A stretch of 64,000 nt of DNA from Neobacillus novalis NBRC 102450 (GTDB lineage: Bacteria; Bacillota; Bacilli; Bacillales; Cytobacillaceae): positions 1 through 64,000 of the forward strand of contig NZ_BCVP01000012.1 of assembly GCF_001591805.1 (NCBI RefSeq), read 5' to 3'. The position numbers and the translations under genes were made by a program. A model generated the notes under the pieces. That model saw only the letters and a list, made by a program, of their open reading frames with translations, was not told the DNA's origin and ran no database searches. This document shows positions 9,370 through 16,622 of the stretch, one piece after another; within the stretch, counting starts at the first letter, position 1, and every line of letters begins with the position of its first letter.

Positions 9370-10122
9370 ATGAACGGAAATATTCATTCCATTGAAACAT
9401 TAGGGACTGTCGACGGACCAGGGATTCGGTATATTGTTTTTACACAAGGCTGCCTTTTGCGCTGCCAGTTTTGCCATAATGCAGATACCTGGGAAATCGG
9501 CACGGGCAAACAAATGACCGTTTCCGAAATCATGAATGATTTGATGAGCTATCTCCCTTTCATCCAAGCTTCCAAAGGCGGGATCACGGTTAGCGGTGGT
9601 GAACCTTTATTGCAAATTCCTTTTCTAATTGAATTATTTAAAGAATGTAGAAGCAAAGGGATTCATACAACCATTGATTCTTCTGGGGGCTGCTTCTCTC
9701 ACTCTAAGCTTTTCACCGAACAGCTTGAAGAACTGTTGCAGTACACTGACCTAATCCTGCTTGATTTAAAACATATCAACCGGAAAAAGCATATCCAATT
9801 AACCGGAATGGCAAATGACCATATTCTTGAATTTGCAAAATTTTTATCAGATCGACGGATACCTATTTGGGTCCGCCATGTATTGGTACCAACTGTAAGC
9901 GATGATCCTGAAGACCTGCAAAAGCTGGGTGAATTCATTGGAACGCTGGAAAATGTCGAAAAGATTGAGATTCTCCCCTATCACAAACTCGGGGTCTATA
10001 AATGGGAAGCACTTGGACTTGAATATCCATTAAAGGATGTCGAGCCCCCAGCGGAAGATAACGTGGAATTTGCTTATCACATGTTGACTGCACATTGGAA
10101 TAAACCACTACTTGAAAAATAA
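9370..10122 (+). CDS. pflA: Pyruvate formate-lyase activating enzyme
   Basis: A radical SAM enzyme that abstracts hydrogen from the PflB glycine to make the active radical. The [4Fe-4S]-binding C-x3-C-x2-C is at C28, C32 and C35 (QGCLLRCQFCHNAD); the SAM-contacting GGE follows in VSGGEPLLQ. At 250 residues it has the usual size. It lies directly after its substrate gene pflB and is probably cotranscribed; the intervening hairpin may keep its translation low, which fits a catalyst needed in small amounts. Confidence 0.97.
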   Translation: MNGNIHSIETLGTVDGPGIRYIVFTQGCLLRCQFCHNADTWEIGTGKQMTVSEIMNDLMSYLPFIQASKGGITVSGGEPLLQIPFLIELFKECRSKGIHTTIDSSGGCFSHSKLFTEQLEELLQYTDLILLDLKHINRKKHIQLTGMANDHILEFAKFLSDRRIPIWVRHVLVPTVSDDPEDLQKLGEFIGTLENVEKIEILPYHKLGVYKWEALGLEYPLKDVEPPAEDNVEFAYHMLTAHWNKPLLEK

Positions 10123-10130
10123 TCGTTATT

Positions 10131-10164
10131 AACAGCACCGCTTCCAAATGGAACCGGTGTTGTT
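10131..10164. repeat. Imperfect hairpin after pflA
   Basis: AACAGCACCGCTTCCA and TGGAACCGGTGTTGTT pair over 16 positions with one mismatch and one G-U pair, two bases loop. It starts nine bases after the pflA stop but has no T-run, so it may be an mRNA-stabilising or weak termination structure. Confidence 0.5.
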
Positions 10165-10291
10165 GCTTATTACCGCTGATACACATTTAGGAAAGTTTTC
10201 AAACACTGGTATTTTGCCATAGTTTAAATTGATTATTTGGCTGTTCTCCTATATACTCATATCATTGGTTACACAAGCGAGGTGATAATTT

Positions 10292-10582
10292 TTGTTTCAG
10301 TTACTTATCGATAATTCGGATATTAATACCCTGAACGCTCTTTATATCAGTATTTACTTTGGATTAATACTGAAATTTTTATTAGCTTGGGGTGTGGAAT
10401 ATTCATTTATTGGCTCCCTTTCAAATCCAGCGAACACAAAAATTATTCATCCATTATTTTTTTATAAGAAAAAAAGCTGTTTAAATGGCAGTTATATTCT
10501 AATCAGAATTGTAAAATATATACGAAAAAAAGAATATTCTCAGGATGATTCCGAAGAACCTATTTCCTTCCTTTTTACTTAA
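10292..10582 (+). CDS. mifM: MifM-like translation-arrest sensor upstream of yidC2
   Basis: A 96-residue protein starting at TTG (GCGAGGTGAT upstream). It has an N-terminal membrane segment (about residues 15-35) and a C-terminal tail R72-I-V-K-Y-I-R-K79 followed by acidic D85-D-S-E-E89. In B. subtilis, MifM (95 residues) lies directly upstream of the second YidC gene (yqjG) and arrests its own ribosome through residues R-I-x-x-W-I near the C-terminus and an acidic D-E-E-D cluster, unless membrane insertion pulls the chain. Position, length, membrane segment, the R-I-x-x-[W/Y]-I-R-K motif and the acidic cluster all agree, although the rest has diverged. The stem-loop at 10562-10611 supplies the expected target. 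I recall the B. subtilis sequence from memory. Confidence 0.8.
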   Translation: MFQLLIDNSDINTLNALYISIYFGLILKFLLAWGVEYSFIGSLSNPANTKIIHPLFFYKKKSCLNGSYILIRIVKYIRKKEYSQDDSEEPISFLFT

Positions 10583-10611
10583 CATTTCTATACAACATTT
10601 TAGGAGGAAAT
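10562..10611 (+). promoter_or_regulatory. Anti-Shine-Dalgarno stem-loop controlling yidC2
   Basis: ATTTCC (10562-10567) plus TCCT (10569-10572), with T10568 bulged, pair exactly with AGGA (10602-10605) and GGAAAT (10606-10611). The 3' arm is the whole yidC2 ribosome site up to the base before its ATG; the 5' arm is inside the last codons of the MifM-like gene. A ribosome paused on codons 85-89 (10544-10558) would be expected to cover the 5' arm and free the site. Confidence 0.72.
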
Positions 10612-11403
10612 ATGAAAACGAAACGTTCTTCAATAAATCTAATTGCTCTTTTATCGTTAACAACTTTATTGCTTTCTGGTTGCTCTTCACAGGATCCAAG
10701 CGGTACAAACGGAAACTTTTTCCATGATTACCTTGTTCATCCGTTATGGATTTTCATTAAATCTGTCGCTGAATTATTTAACGGAAACTATGGGATCGCT
10801 ATTATCCTTGTGACGGTCATAATCCGACTTATCTTAATGCCCTTAATGCTAAAACAGTATAAAAACCAAATGGGCATGAAAGAAAAGATGGATGTCCTAA
10901 AGCCTGAGATGGATGTTATTCAAAAGAAAATGAAGACCGAAAAGGATCCAAAGAAAAAGCAAGAGCTTCAGGCTGAAATGATGGGTCTATATAAAAAGCA
11001 TGGGGTAAATCCATTAAATATGGGCTGTTTACCACTGTTGATTCAAATGCCTATTCTTACTGCCTTTTATTATGCGATTCGCGGGTCTGAAGTGATTAAA
11101 ACCCATGAATTTCTCTGGTTTAGTCTAGGAAAGCCTGATATTTATATTACCATTATCGCCGGGCTTATTTATTATTTTCAATTTAAGGTTTCGCAAACCA
11201 ATATGCCTTCTGCGCAGCAGCAGCAAATGAAATTCATGGGATTACTTTCTCCATTAATGATTGTCATGTTTTCTTATACTGCTCCGGCTGCCTTGCCGCT
11301 TTATTGGGTAGTGGGTGGAACATTCTTAATTATTCAAACCATGATAAGCCATAAACTTTATCAAACGAAAAAAACAGAATTGGTACAGGCAAAGCAAAAA
11401 TAA
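10612..11403 (+). CDS. yidC2: Membrane protein insertase YidC2 (YqjG/MisCB type)
   Basis: A 263-residue YidC/Oxa1/Alb3 insertase with a lipoprotein signal (lipobox LSGC, Cys24), as is usual in Gram-positive YidC. The five-helix core follows: GNYGIAIILVTVIIRLILMP holds the conserved arginine of the hydrophilic groove, then a charged cytosolic hairpin (about 85-125), then NMGCLPLLIQMPIL. It inserts and folds membrane proteins with or without Sec. Being downstream of a MifM-like sensor identifies it as the inducible paralogue rather than SpoIIIJ. It starts at ATG behind AGGAGGAAAT and ends in a bidirectional terminator. Confidence 0.92.
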   Translation: MKTKRSSINLIALLSLTTLLLSGCSSQDPSGTNGNFFHDYLVHPLWIFIKSVAELFNGNYGIAIILVTVIIRLILMPLMLKQYKNQMGMKEKMDVLKPEMDVIQKKMKTEKDPKKKQELQAEMMGLYKKHGVNPLNMGCLPLLIQMPILTAFYYAIRGSEVIKTHEFLWFSLGKPDIYITIIAGLIYYFQFKVSQTNMPSAQQQQMKFMGLLSPLMIVMFSYTAPAALPLYWVVGGTFLIIQTMISHKLYQTKKTELVQAKQK

Positions 11404-11419
11404 ATAAATAAATAATTTA

Positions 11420-11449
11420 AAAAGAAGCGCCCGCTAGGCGCTTCTTTTT
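11420..11449. terminator. Bidirectional terminator between yidC2 and crcB
   Basis: AAAGAAGCGCC (11421-11431) / GGCGCTTCTTT (11437-11447) with a T-run on the plus strand and an A/T-rich flank on the other; it touches the stop codon of the convergent crcB gene. Confidence 0.85.
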
Positions 11450-11807
11450 AAATCCTTCTTCCGATTATTATGCCTAAAAAGGCAAATAGGATACCTAATG
11501 TATAACTTAAGACTAAATATCGATAAAAGACCTTATATTTTTTATCCTTTCTGAGCTGTTCGGATTCAAGCTTTAAAGTTGAAAAGGTTGTAAAAGCGCC
11601 CATAAATCCAATTCCCAATAATGCATTAATATGCCGATTGATTTGCATACCAGTTAGCAAACCTAATAAAAAAGCACCAGTTAAATTGACAGCTAACGTC
11701 CCTAAAGGAAAAACCGTTGTTATTCTGCTTTGGATTCGCTTACTAATAACGAACCGGCTGATTGCACCAAAAAATCCCCCGATTGAAACTAATATGATTC
11801 CGCTCAT
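11448..11807 (-). CDS. crcB: Fluoride channel Fluc/CrcB, second subunit gene
   Basis: A 119-residue protein with four hydrophobic segments and the CrcB hallmarks GGFFGAISRF, PLGTLAVNLTGAFLLG and GFMGAFTTFSTL. Fluc channels export fluoride passively as dual-topology dimers; Bacillus species often carry two adjacent genes whose products may form a heterodimer. It overlaps the upstream crcB by 4 bases (ATGA type), so the two are translationally coupled. Confidence 0.95.
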   Translation of the reverse strand: MSGIILVSIGGFFGAISRFVISKRIQSRITTVFPLGTLAVNLTGAFLLGLLTGMQINRHINALLGIGFMGAFTTFSTLKLESEQLRKDKKYKVFYRYLVLSYTLGILFAFLGIIIGRRI

Positions 11808-12193
11808 CTTCGCACCTCGTTTTTCCCATTTCTTCCTGACTGAATTCCCAAATGAGTAAATAGAAGACCACCAAGTAAACTGAAAGCTATGTACAAGATC
11901 CCAAATAAATAGTCACTTTTTTCAAATAAATCAACAGTTTCCAGACAAAAGGTTGAAAATGTCGTATAGGAGCCAATAACCCCTGTTGAAAGTGCGGTTA
12001 CTAAGTTTGGGTGAAGCTTTTTAGCATAGACAAAATGGCTTGTAATCCAGCCAAGGAAAAATGCACCGCTAAGATTAATAAGGAGCGTTCCAATTGGAAA
12101 GTCTTTCCCCCAAATATGTACGGCTAATAAAGATAAGCCATAACGGAGCAAACTTCCTGCTATCCCACCTATTCCAACTAAAAAATAAACCAA
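11804..12193 (-). CDS. crcB: Fluoride channel Fluc/CrcB, first subunit gene
   Basis: A 129-residue four-helix protein with GIAGSLLRYG, PIGTLLINLSGAFFLG and GVIGSYTTFSTF. It pairs with the overlapping crcB just downstream. The open frame could begin at TTG 12214, but GGGGTG lies six bases before the TTG at 12193 (reading MVYFLVGIGG), so I start there. I searched the 140 bases upstream for a fluoride riboswitch and saw none, so its regulation is unknown. Confidence 0.93.
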   Translation of the reverse strand: MVYFLVGIGGIAGSLLRYGLSLLAVHIWGKDFPIGTLLINLSGAFFLGWITSHFVYAKKLHPNLVTALSTGVIGSYTTFSTFCLETVDLFEKSDYLFGILYIAFSLLGGLLFTHLGIQSGRNGKNEVRR

Positions 12194-12337
12194 ACATAAC
12201 ACCCCAATAAACAACTAAAAGTACCTACATTTTAACATAACCATTTTATTTTTTTCCATTTTGTTTGTCAGGATAGTTTGATTCAAATTTGGCATCCTAA
12301 TCTTGTACGACTAAGACAAAAGGAGTGTTAAAACAAC

Positions 12338-12946
12338 ATGAAAAAAAGTTTATTTGTCATTTCAACCCTCATCTTTAGTCTTTACTTATCCGGTTGCGCA
12401 CGGAATAATGTCAATGATAATGTCGCCCGCAACCGAAATGCAACAGAACCAACTAGGGTAAATTACACCAATCCTAATTACCCCGGCGGTCCTGCCATTA
12501 CGGGTATTGATACAAGTGACACAGGGCTTGATCGAAATATGAATCGTAACAATGTAAGAGATGTACGTAATGATAATCGAAATAATGTTGGAAACAACGG
12601 AAACAATCAATCAAAAATGAGAGTGGCTGATAAGGCTGCAGATAAGGTAGCGGATTTACCTGAAGTGGACCGAGCAAATGTCATCGTAACCGAAAATAAC
12701 GCTTACGTTGCTGCTAAGTTGGATCGTTCATCTCGTAACGAATTAACATCAACTATTGAAGATAAAATTTCCCGTGCAGTTAAATCAGTCGATCGCGATA
12801 TCGACAATGTATATGTATCGGTTAACCCGGATTTTTATGATCGAATGAATAACTATTCAGGCGATATTCGAAATGGCAGACCAATCTCCGGTTTCTTTAA
12901 CGATTTTACCGATACCGTCCGCAGGGTGTTTCCACACGCAAGATAA
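12338..12946 (+). CDS. YhcN/YlaJ family sporulation lipoprotein
   Basis: A 202-residue predicted lipoprotein (lipobox LSGC, Cys20). A low-complexity Asn/Arg-rich region follows at about 22-90, then a YhcN/YlaJ domain at about 95-170 with ADKVADLPEVDRANVIVTEN, AYVAAKL and DNVYVSVNPDFYDRM. Family members are found in spore membranes and inner cortex and aid germination or outgrowth. The Asn/Arg repeats are typical of the variable linker. GGAGTG lies before the ATG. Confidence 0.85.
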   Translation: MKKSLFVISTLIFSLYLSGCARNNVNDNVARNRNATEPTRVNYTNPNYPGGPAITGIDTSDTGLDRNMNRNNVRDVRNDNRNNVGNNGNNQSKMRVADKAADKVADLPEVDRANVIVTENNAYVAAKLDRSSRNELTSTIEDKISRAVKSVDRDIDNVYVSVNPDFYDRMNNYSGDIRNGRPISGFFNDFTDTVRRVFPHAR

Positions 12947-12963
12947 TGGCAAAATTATAAAAT

Positions 12964-12993
12964 AAATGCCTGGCTGTTTTTAGCCAGGCATTT
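12964..12993. terminator. Bidirectional terminator
   Basis: A perfect 12-bp stem AAATGCCTGGCT (12964-12975) / AGCCAGGCATTT (12982-12993) separates the YhcN-like gene from the convergent DUF6501-like gene. Confidence 0.82.
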
Positions 12994-13000
12994 ATTGGAT

Positions 13001-13204
13001 TTAGGCGTCTTGGAAATATTCTTTGTAAAAGCCGCCGATTTTTCCAGTATTATCGATAAGGTAATAAAACTCTTCTGTTTCATTTTTCACGTCATAGAAA
13101 TTCCCCGCCGTTAAGGTATTACTGACAAGATATTTCTTCGCATCGGTGTGAACACATTTTACTTTCTTAACTGTTTCCCGTTCTCGCCAAGATAAATGAA
13201 TCAT
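13001..13204 (-). CDS. DUF6501-like small protein
   Basis: A 67-residue protein, MIHLSWRERETVKKVKC..., ending FYKEYF. The conserved core KVKCVHTDAKKY, YDVKNETEEFY and DNTGKIGGFYKEYF matches the small DUF6501 family of Bacillaceae as I remember it; function is unknown. The frame is open 19 codons further upstream, but those codons are hydrophobic and the ATG at 13204 gives the usual family start. Confidence 0.7.
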   Translation of the reverse strand: MIHLSWRERETVKKVKCVHTDAKKYLVSNTLTAGNFYDVKNETEEFYYLIDNTGKIGGFYKEYFQDA

Positions 13205-13295
13205 TGCTGCCACCGTTCCTTTCGCTAGTTGTCCAATTACTAGTATAATCAATTGGAGCATTCTTGCGCAACAGTCCTTCCGCTCGAAACAGCTC

Positions 13296-14933
13296 TTAAT
13301 TTTTTACACTTTCAACAGATTGTTCTCTAAGGCGGAATTTTTGAATTTTCCCTGAAGCCGTCATTGGATAAGAATCAGTAAAATTTATGTAACGCGGAAT
13401 TTTGTGTTTGGAAATCTTCCCTCTGCAATATTCCTGAATTTCTTCAACTGTGGCTGATTCCCCTTCTTTTAAAATGATCCAAGCCATTACTTCCTCTCCA
13501 TAAACTTCATTGGGAACACCAACAACCTGGATATCAAGAATTTTTGGATATGAATAGAGAAATTCTTCAATTTCACGGGGATAAATATTTTCCCCTCCCC
13601 TGATGATCATATCTTTTAAGCGTCCGGTAATTTTGCAATAGCCATTTTCGTCCATTACAGCTAAATCACCAGTATGCAGCCAGCCATCTTTATCAATGGC
13701 TTCCTTTGTGGCCTCAGGATTTTTATAATACCCCTTCATAACATGATAACCTCTAGTACACAACTCCCCCTGTATTCCCCGAGCCACTTCCTTACTCGTC
13801 CCAGGTTCAACGATTTTCACTTCAACTTTCGGAAGTGCCTTACCTACCGTTTCAACACGCAATTCAATCGGGTCATCTGTTCTTGTTTGTGTGATAACTG
13901 GTGATGATTCTGTTTGCCCGTATGCGATCGTTATCTCAGCAGCTCCCATTTTTTCGATAACAGCTTTCATTACCTCTATTGGACAATTCGAACCAGCCAT
14001 AATCCCTGTCCTGAGCGTGGATAAGTCATATTTTTCAAAATCAGGATCATTTAATTCGGCGATGAACATCGTGGGAACACCATGCAGCCCTGTACATTTT
14101 TCATCTTGAACGGTTTGTAAAACTCTTTTGGGATTGAATTCTTGAACCGGAACCATTGTGGCACCAACAGAAACACATGCCATCGTTCCGAGGACACAGC
14201 CGAAGCAGTGGAAAAACGGTACAGGAATACAAAGCCTGTCTTCTGCTTCCAGCTCCATACAGCCCGCAATATTAAAGCCATTATTGACGATATTGTTATG
14301 GGTGAGCATCACCCCTTTTGGGAACCCTGTAGTCCCTGAGGTGTACTGCATATTAATGACATCTTCTGGGTCGAGAGAAGCCATTCGTTCATTTAATTCC
14401 TCATCTGTAATGGTTTCACCAAGTTTTAAAATGTCATCCCAGCAATAGGTTCCGGGATATTTTTGATTTCCAAGAACAATAACATTTTTTAAAAAAGGCA
14501 AGCGTCTGCTTTTCAACTTGCCAGGCTCACTACCTTTTAATTCCGGTACAATTTCATAAAGCATCTCAATATAGGATGAATCTTTCCAAGTATCCATTAA
14601 AATGATTGTCGTGGCATCGGATTGCTCTAACAGATATTCCAGTTCAGCTGTGCGGTAACTCGTGTTAACAGTCACAAGCACTGCACCCATCTTCCCGGTT
14701 GCAAATTGGGTGATCAGCCATTCTGGCGTATTTGTCGACCAGGCTGCAAGCTGTTCCCCTTTATCAATACCCAGTTTGATAAAACCTTTTGCGGCCCTTC
14801 GGCAAATATCATCAAATTCACGGTAAGTTAGGCGTAAATTGCGGTCTGAATAAACCACCGCTTCATGCTTTGGATGCGAATCTGCCTTTTTTTCTAATAA
14901 TTCCCCAATCGTTACATTCAATAAAGTCGACAA
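13296..14933 (-). CDS. AMP-binding acyl-CoA synthetase (YngI-like)
   Basis: A 545-residue ANL-superfamily ligase that activates a carboxylic acid with ATP and joins it to CoA. The ATP-binding motif is YTSGTTGFPKGV (about residue 193). Other ANL motifs are YGQTESSP, WLHTGDLA and GRLKDMIIRGGENIYP, with the catalytic lysine region SGKIQKFRLRE at the C-terminus. It resembles medium/long-chain acyl-CoA synthetases such as B. subtilis YngI; the substrate cannot be read from sequence. It starts at TTG behind AAGGGGGAT. The divergent 15009-15133 region holds two TGAATATTCA palindromes that could be operators. Confidence 0.9.
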   Translation of the reverse strand: MSTLLNVTIGELLEKKADSHPKHEAVVYSDRNLRLTYREFDDICRRAAKGFIKLGIDKGEQLAAWSTNTPEWLITQFATGKMGAVLVTVNTSYRTAELEYLLEQSDATTIILMDTWKDSSYIEMLYEIVPELKGSEPGKLKSRRLPFLKNVIVLGNQKYPGTYCWDDILKLGETITDEELNERMASLDPEDVINMQYTSGTTGFPKGVMLTHNNIVNNGFNIAGCMELEAEDRLCIPVPFFHCFGCVLGTMACVSVGATMVPVQEFNPKRVLQTVQDEKCTGLHGVPTMFIAELNDPDFEKYDLSTLRTGIMAGSNCPIEVMKAVIEKMGAAEITIAYGQTESSPVITQTRTDDPIELRVETVGKALPKVEVKIVEPGTSKEVARGIQGELCTRGYHVMKGYYKNPEATKEAIDKDGWLHTGDLAVMDENGYCKITGRLKDMIIRGGENIYPREIEEFLYSYPKILDIQVVGVPNEVYGEEVMAWIILKEGESATVEEIQEYCRGKISKHKIPRYINFTDSYPMTASGKIQKFRLREQSVESVKN

Positions 14934-15008
14934 ACTTATATCCCCCTTTGTCCTTTTTAAATGAAATAGTTAATAAAACGCTGTCAAAATTATGTTACCA
15001 TATTTATA

Positions 15009-15133
15009 TGAATATTCAATATTTTTAAAATATAATTACTCTTTGTGAAAAATGTGTGAATCTTTTTTTAATTGTTAAATAGGGGTTCTCAAAACCAGAG
15101 AAAACCATTACAATAATTAAAACTGAATATTCA
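15009..15133. promoter_or_regulatory. Intergenic region with two identical TGAATATTCA palindromes
   Basis: The 10-bp palindrome TGAATATTCA followed by AAT occurs at 15009-15018 and again at 15124-15133, 115 bases apart, between the acyl-CoA synthetase gene and the Sda-like gene. Identical palindromes at this distance look like regulator sites. Near them, TGTGAAAAA (15044-15052) and TGTGAATCT (15055-15063) are, on the complement, one and two mismatches from the DnaA box TTATNCACA. Confidence 0.4.
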
Positions 15134-15162
15134 ATCCACTTTCCAAGGAGGGCATTCGCAAA

Positions 15163-15297
15163 TTGAAAATTATGAGTAACGAGCAGTTGGTTGTTTCGTA
15201 TCGGGATGCATTAAAGACTGGAAAAGAAAAGGAATGGATCAAGATTTTAAAGGATGAAATCAGGCGCCGCGGATTAAGGCCGATCAAGAATCGTTAG
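15163..15297 (+). CDS. sda: Sda-like sporulation checkpoint inhibitor
   Basis: A 44-residue helical-hairpin-sized protein, MKIMSNEQLVVSYRDALK... ending RRRGLRPIKNR. It fits Sda, which binds sporulation histidine kinases and stops the phosphorelay while replication is disturbed: S-[ND]-E-[QL]-L at the start, a Y-x-A-x3 stretch, and [EK]-[DE]-E-I-[KR]-R-R at the end. AAGGAGGG lies 10 bases before a TTG at 15163 and 19 before the ATG at 15172; I choose TTG. A terminator follows at once. Too short to be listed as a normal gene, but the ribosome site and terminator support it. Confidence 0.68.
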   Translation: MKIMSNEQLVVSYRDALKTGKEKEWIKILKDEIRRRGLRPIKNR

Positions 15298-15311
15298 TCA
15301 TTTATACATGG

Positions 15312-15347
15312 AAAAACCGCTGAATAGAGATTCAGCGGTTTTTTTAA
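15312..15347 (+). terminator. Terminator of the Sda-like gene
   Basis: AAAAACCGCTGAAT pairs with ATTCAGCGGTTTTT around a 6-base loop, followed by more T residues; it lies 15 bases after the stop codon. Confidence 0.85.
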
Positions 15348-15360
15348 AGCATAGATCATT

Positions 15361-16620
15361 TTATCCCTCAAGAAGTAAATTCTCCGGGTCCTCCAATAAT
15401 TCTTTTATTTTACTAAGGAAGCTGACGGCCCCCTTCCCATCCACAATCCGATGGTCATAGGAAAGCGCCACATACATCATTGGCCTGTTTTCCATTTTCT
15501 CTTTATCTATCGCCACAGGGCGAAGCTGAATTTTATGCATTCCGAGGATTCCGACCTGCGGGCCATTTAGAATTGGCGTAGAAAATAAGGAGCCAAACAC
15601 TCCGCCATTAGTAATCGTAAACGTTCCTCCTTGTAAATCCTTTAACGCTAATTTATTTGTTCTTGCCTTTTCAGCAAGCTCCATAATATCCATTTCAATT
15701 TCAGCAAACGATTTTCGGTCGGCATCTCTAACAACAGGTACGACAAGTCCTTCCTCAGCCGCAACAGCGATACCAATGTCATAAAACTTTTTAACCAGCA
15801 ACTGATCCCCTTGAATTTCAGCATTAATATAAGGGTATTTCTTTAAGGCGGCTACAACCGCCTTGGTGAAAAAGGACATAAAACCAAGCCGGACATCATG
15901 CTCCTCGAAGAATTTGTCCTTTCTTCGTTTCCTCAAATCCATTACAGCTGTCATATCAATTTCATTAAATGTCGTCAGCATCGCCGCCGTTTGCTGAACC
16001 TCTACCAGCCGTTTTGCAATGGTTTGCCGGCGTCTTGACATCCGTTCATAGATGATTGGTTTTTCACTATCTTGTGTACTTTCTCCTTTTGGTTCCACTT
16101 TCGGCACGGACTTATTGTTTGGATTGGGGTTCGGTTGAAAAGACGTGACATCCTGTTTCCTAATTCTTCCTAGTGGATCCGTTGTCCGAATCTCATTTAA
16201 ATCGAGCCCCTTCTCCCTTGCAAGCCGTCGTGCTGCCGGAGAAGCGATTGGAGGCAACGTCTTATTTTCGCTATTTTCCGCCGACGGATTCTCTAAATGG
16301 GTATTGGCACCAGCATTCTTTGAAGAAGTTTCCATATTTTCATTTTTAGTTGATTCGGCCTGTTTAGTTTGCGAGGCAGTCTGAGCACTTTCCTCCACAG
16401 TGGCAATTGTCTCACCCACTTTAACAGTATCGCCTTCTGTAAATTTCTGTTCTGTAAGAACCCCGGAAAAGTCTGAGATAATTTCTATGTTTACTTTATC
16501 GGTTTCCAGTTCTACTAGATAATCACCTTGCTCGACATGTTCCCCGACATTCTTTAACCATTTCGCAATCGTTCCTTCTGAAATCGATTCTGCTAATTCT
16601 GGCACTACTATATCAGCCAT
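15361..16620 (-). CDS. odhB: Dihydrolipoyllysine succinyltransferase, E2 of 2-oxoglutarate dehydrogenase
   Basis: A 419-residue E2 protein that moves succinyl groups from E1 to CoA in the TCA cycle. Domains in order: one lipoyl domain (residues 1-75, lipoylated Lys42 in [10 protein letters not shown]), an Ala/Ser/Asn-rich linker, a peripheral-subunit-binding domain (about 127-160, [15 protein letters not shown]), and the catalytic acyltransferase domain with the C-terminal [11 protein letters not shown] active-site motif. It follows odhA after 2 bases and is translationally coupled to it. The shared E3 (dihydrolipoamide dehydrogenase) is not encoded here. Confidence 0.97.
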   Translation of the reverse strand: MADIVVPELAESISEGTIAKWLKNVGEHVEQGDYLVELETDKVNIEIISDFSGVLTEQKFTEGDTVKVGETIATVEESAQTASQTKQAESTKNENMETSSKNAGANTHLENPSAENSENKTLPPIASPAARRLAREKGLDLNEIRTTDPLGRIRKQDVTSFQPNPNPNNKSVPKVEPKGESTQDSEKPIIYERMSRRRQTIAKRLVEVQQTAAMLTTFNEIDMTAVMDLRKRRKDKFFEEHDVRLGFMSFFTKAVVAALKKYPYINAEIQGDQLLVKKFYDIGIAVAAEEGLVVPVVRDADRKSFAEIEMDIMELAEKARTNKLALKDLQGGTFTITNGGVFGSLFSTPILNGPQVGILGMHKIQLRPVAIDKEKMENRPMMYVALSYDHRIVDGKGAVSFLSKIKELLEDPENLLLEG

Positions 16621-16622
16621 AA

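Noticed and set aside
10499-10708. Minus-strand reading frame across the mifM/yidC2 junction
   Set aside because: No ribosome site, overlaps two supported genes, and low-complexity shadow composition.
12194-12337. Fluoride riboswitch ahead of crcB
   Set aside because: I looked for the GG-N-GAUGG...CUCC(U)AC pattern on the minus strand and found none.
12386-12610. Antisense frame rich in Ile/Val opposite the YhcN-like gene
   Set aside because: It mirrors the Asn/Arg/Asp-rich linker codons of the real gene.
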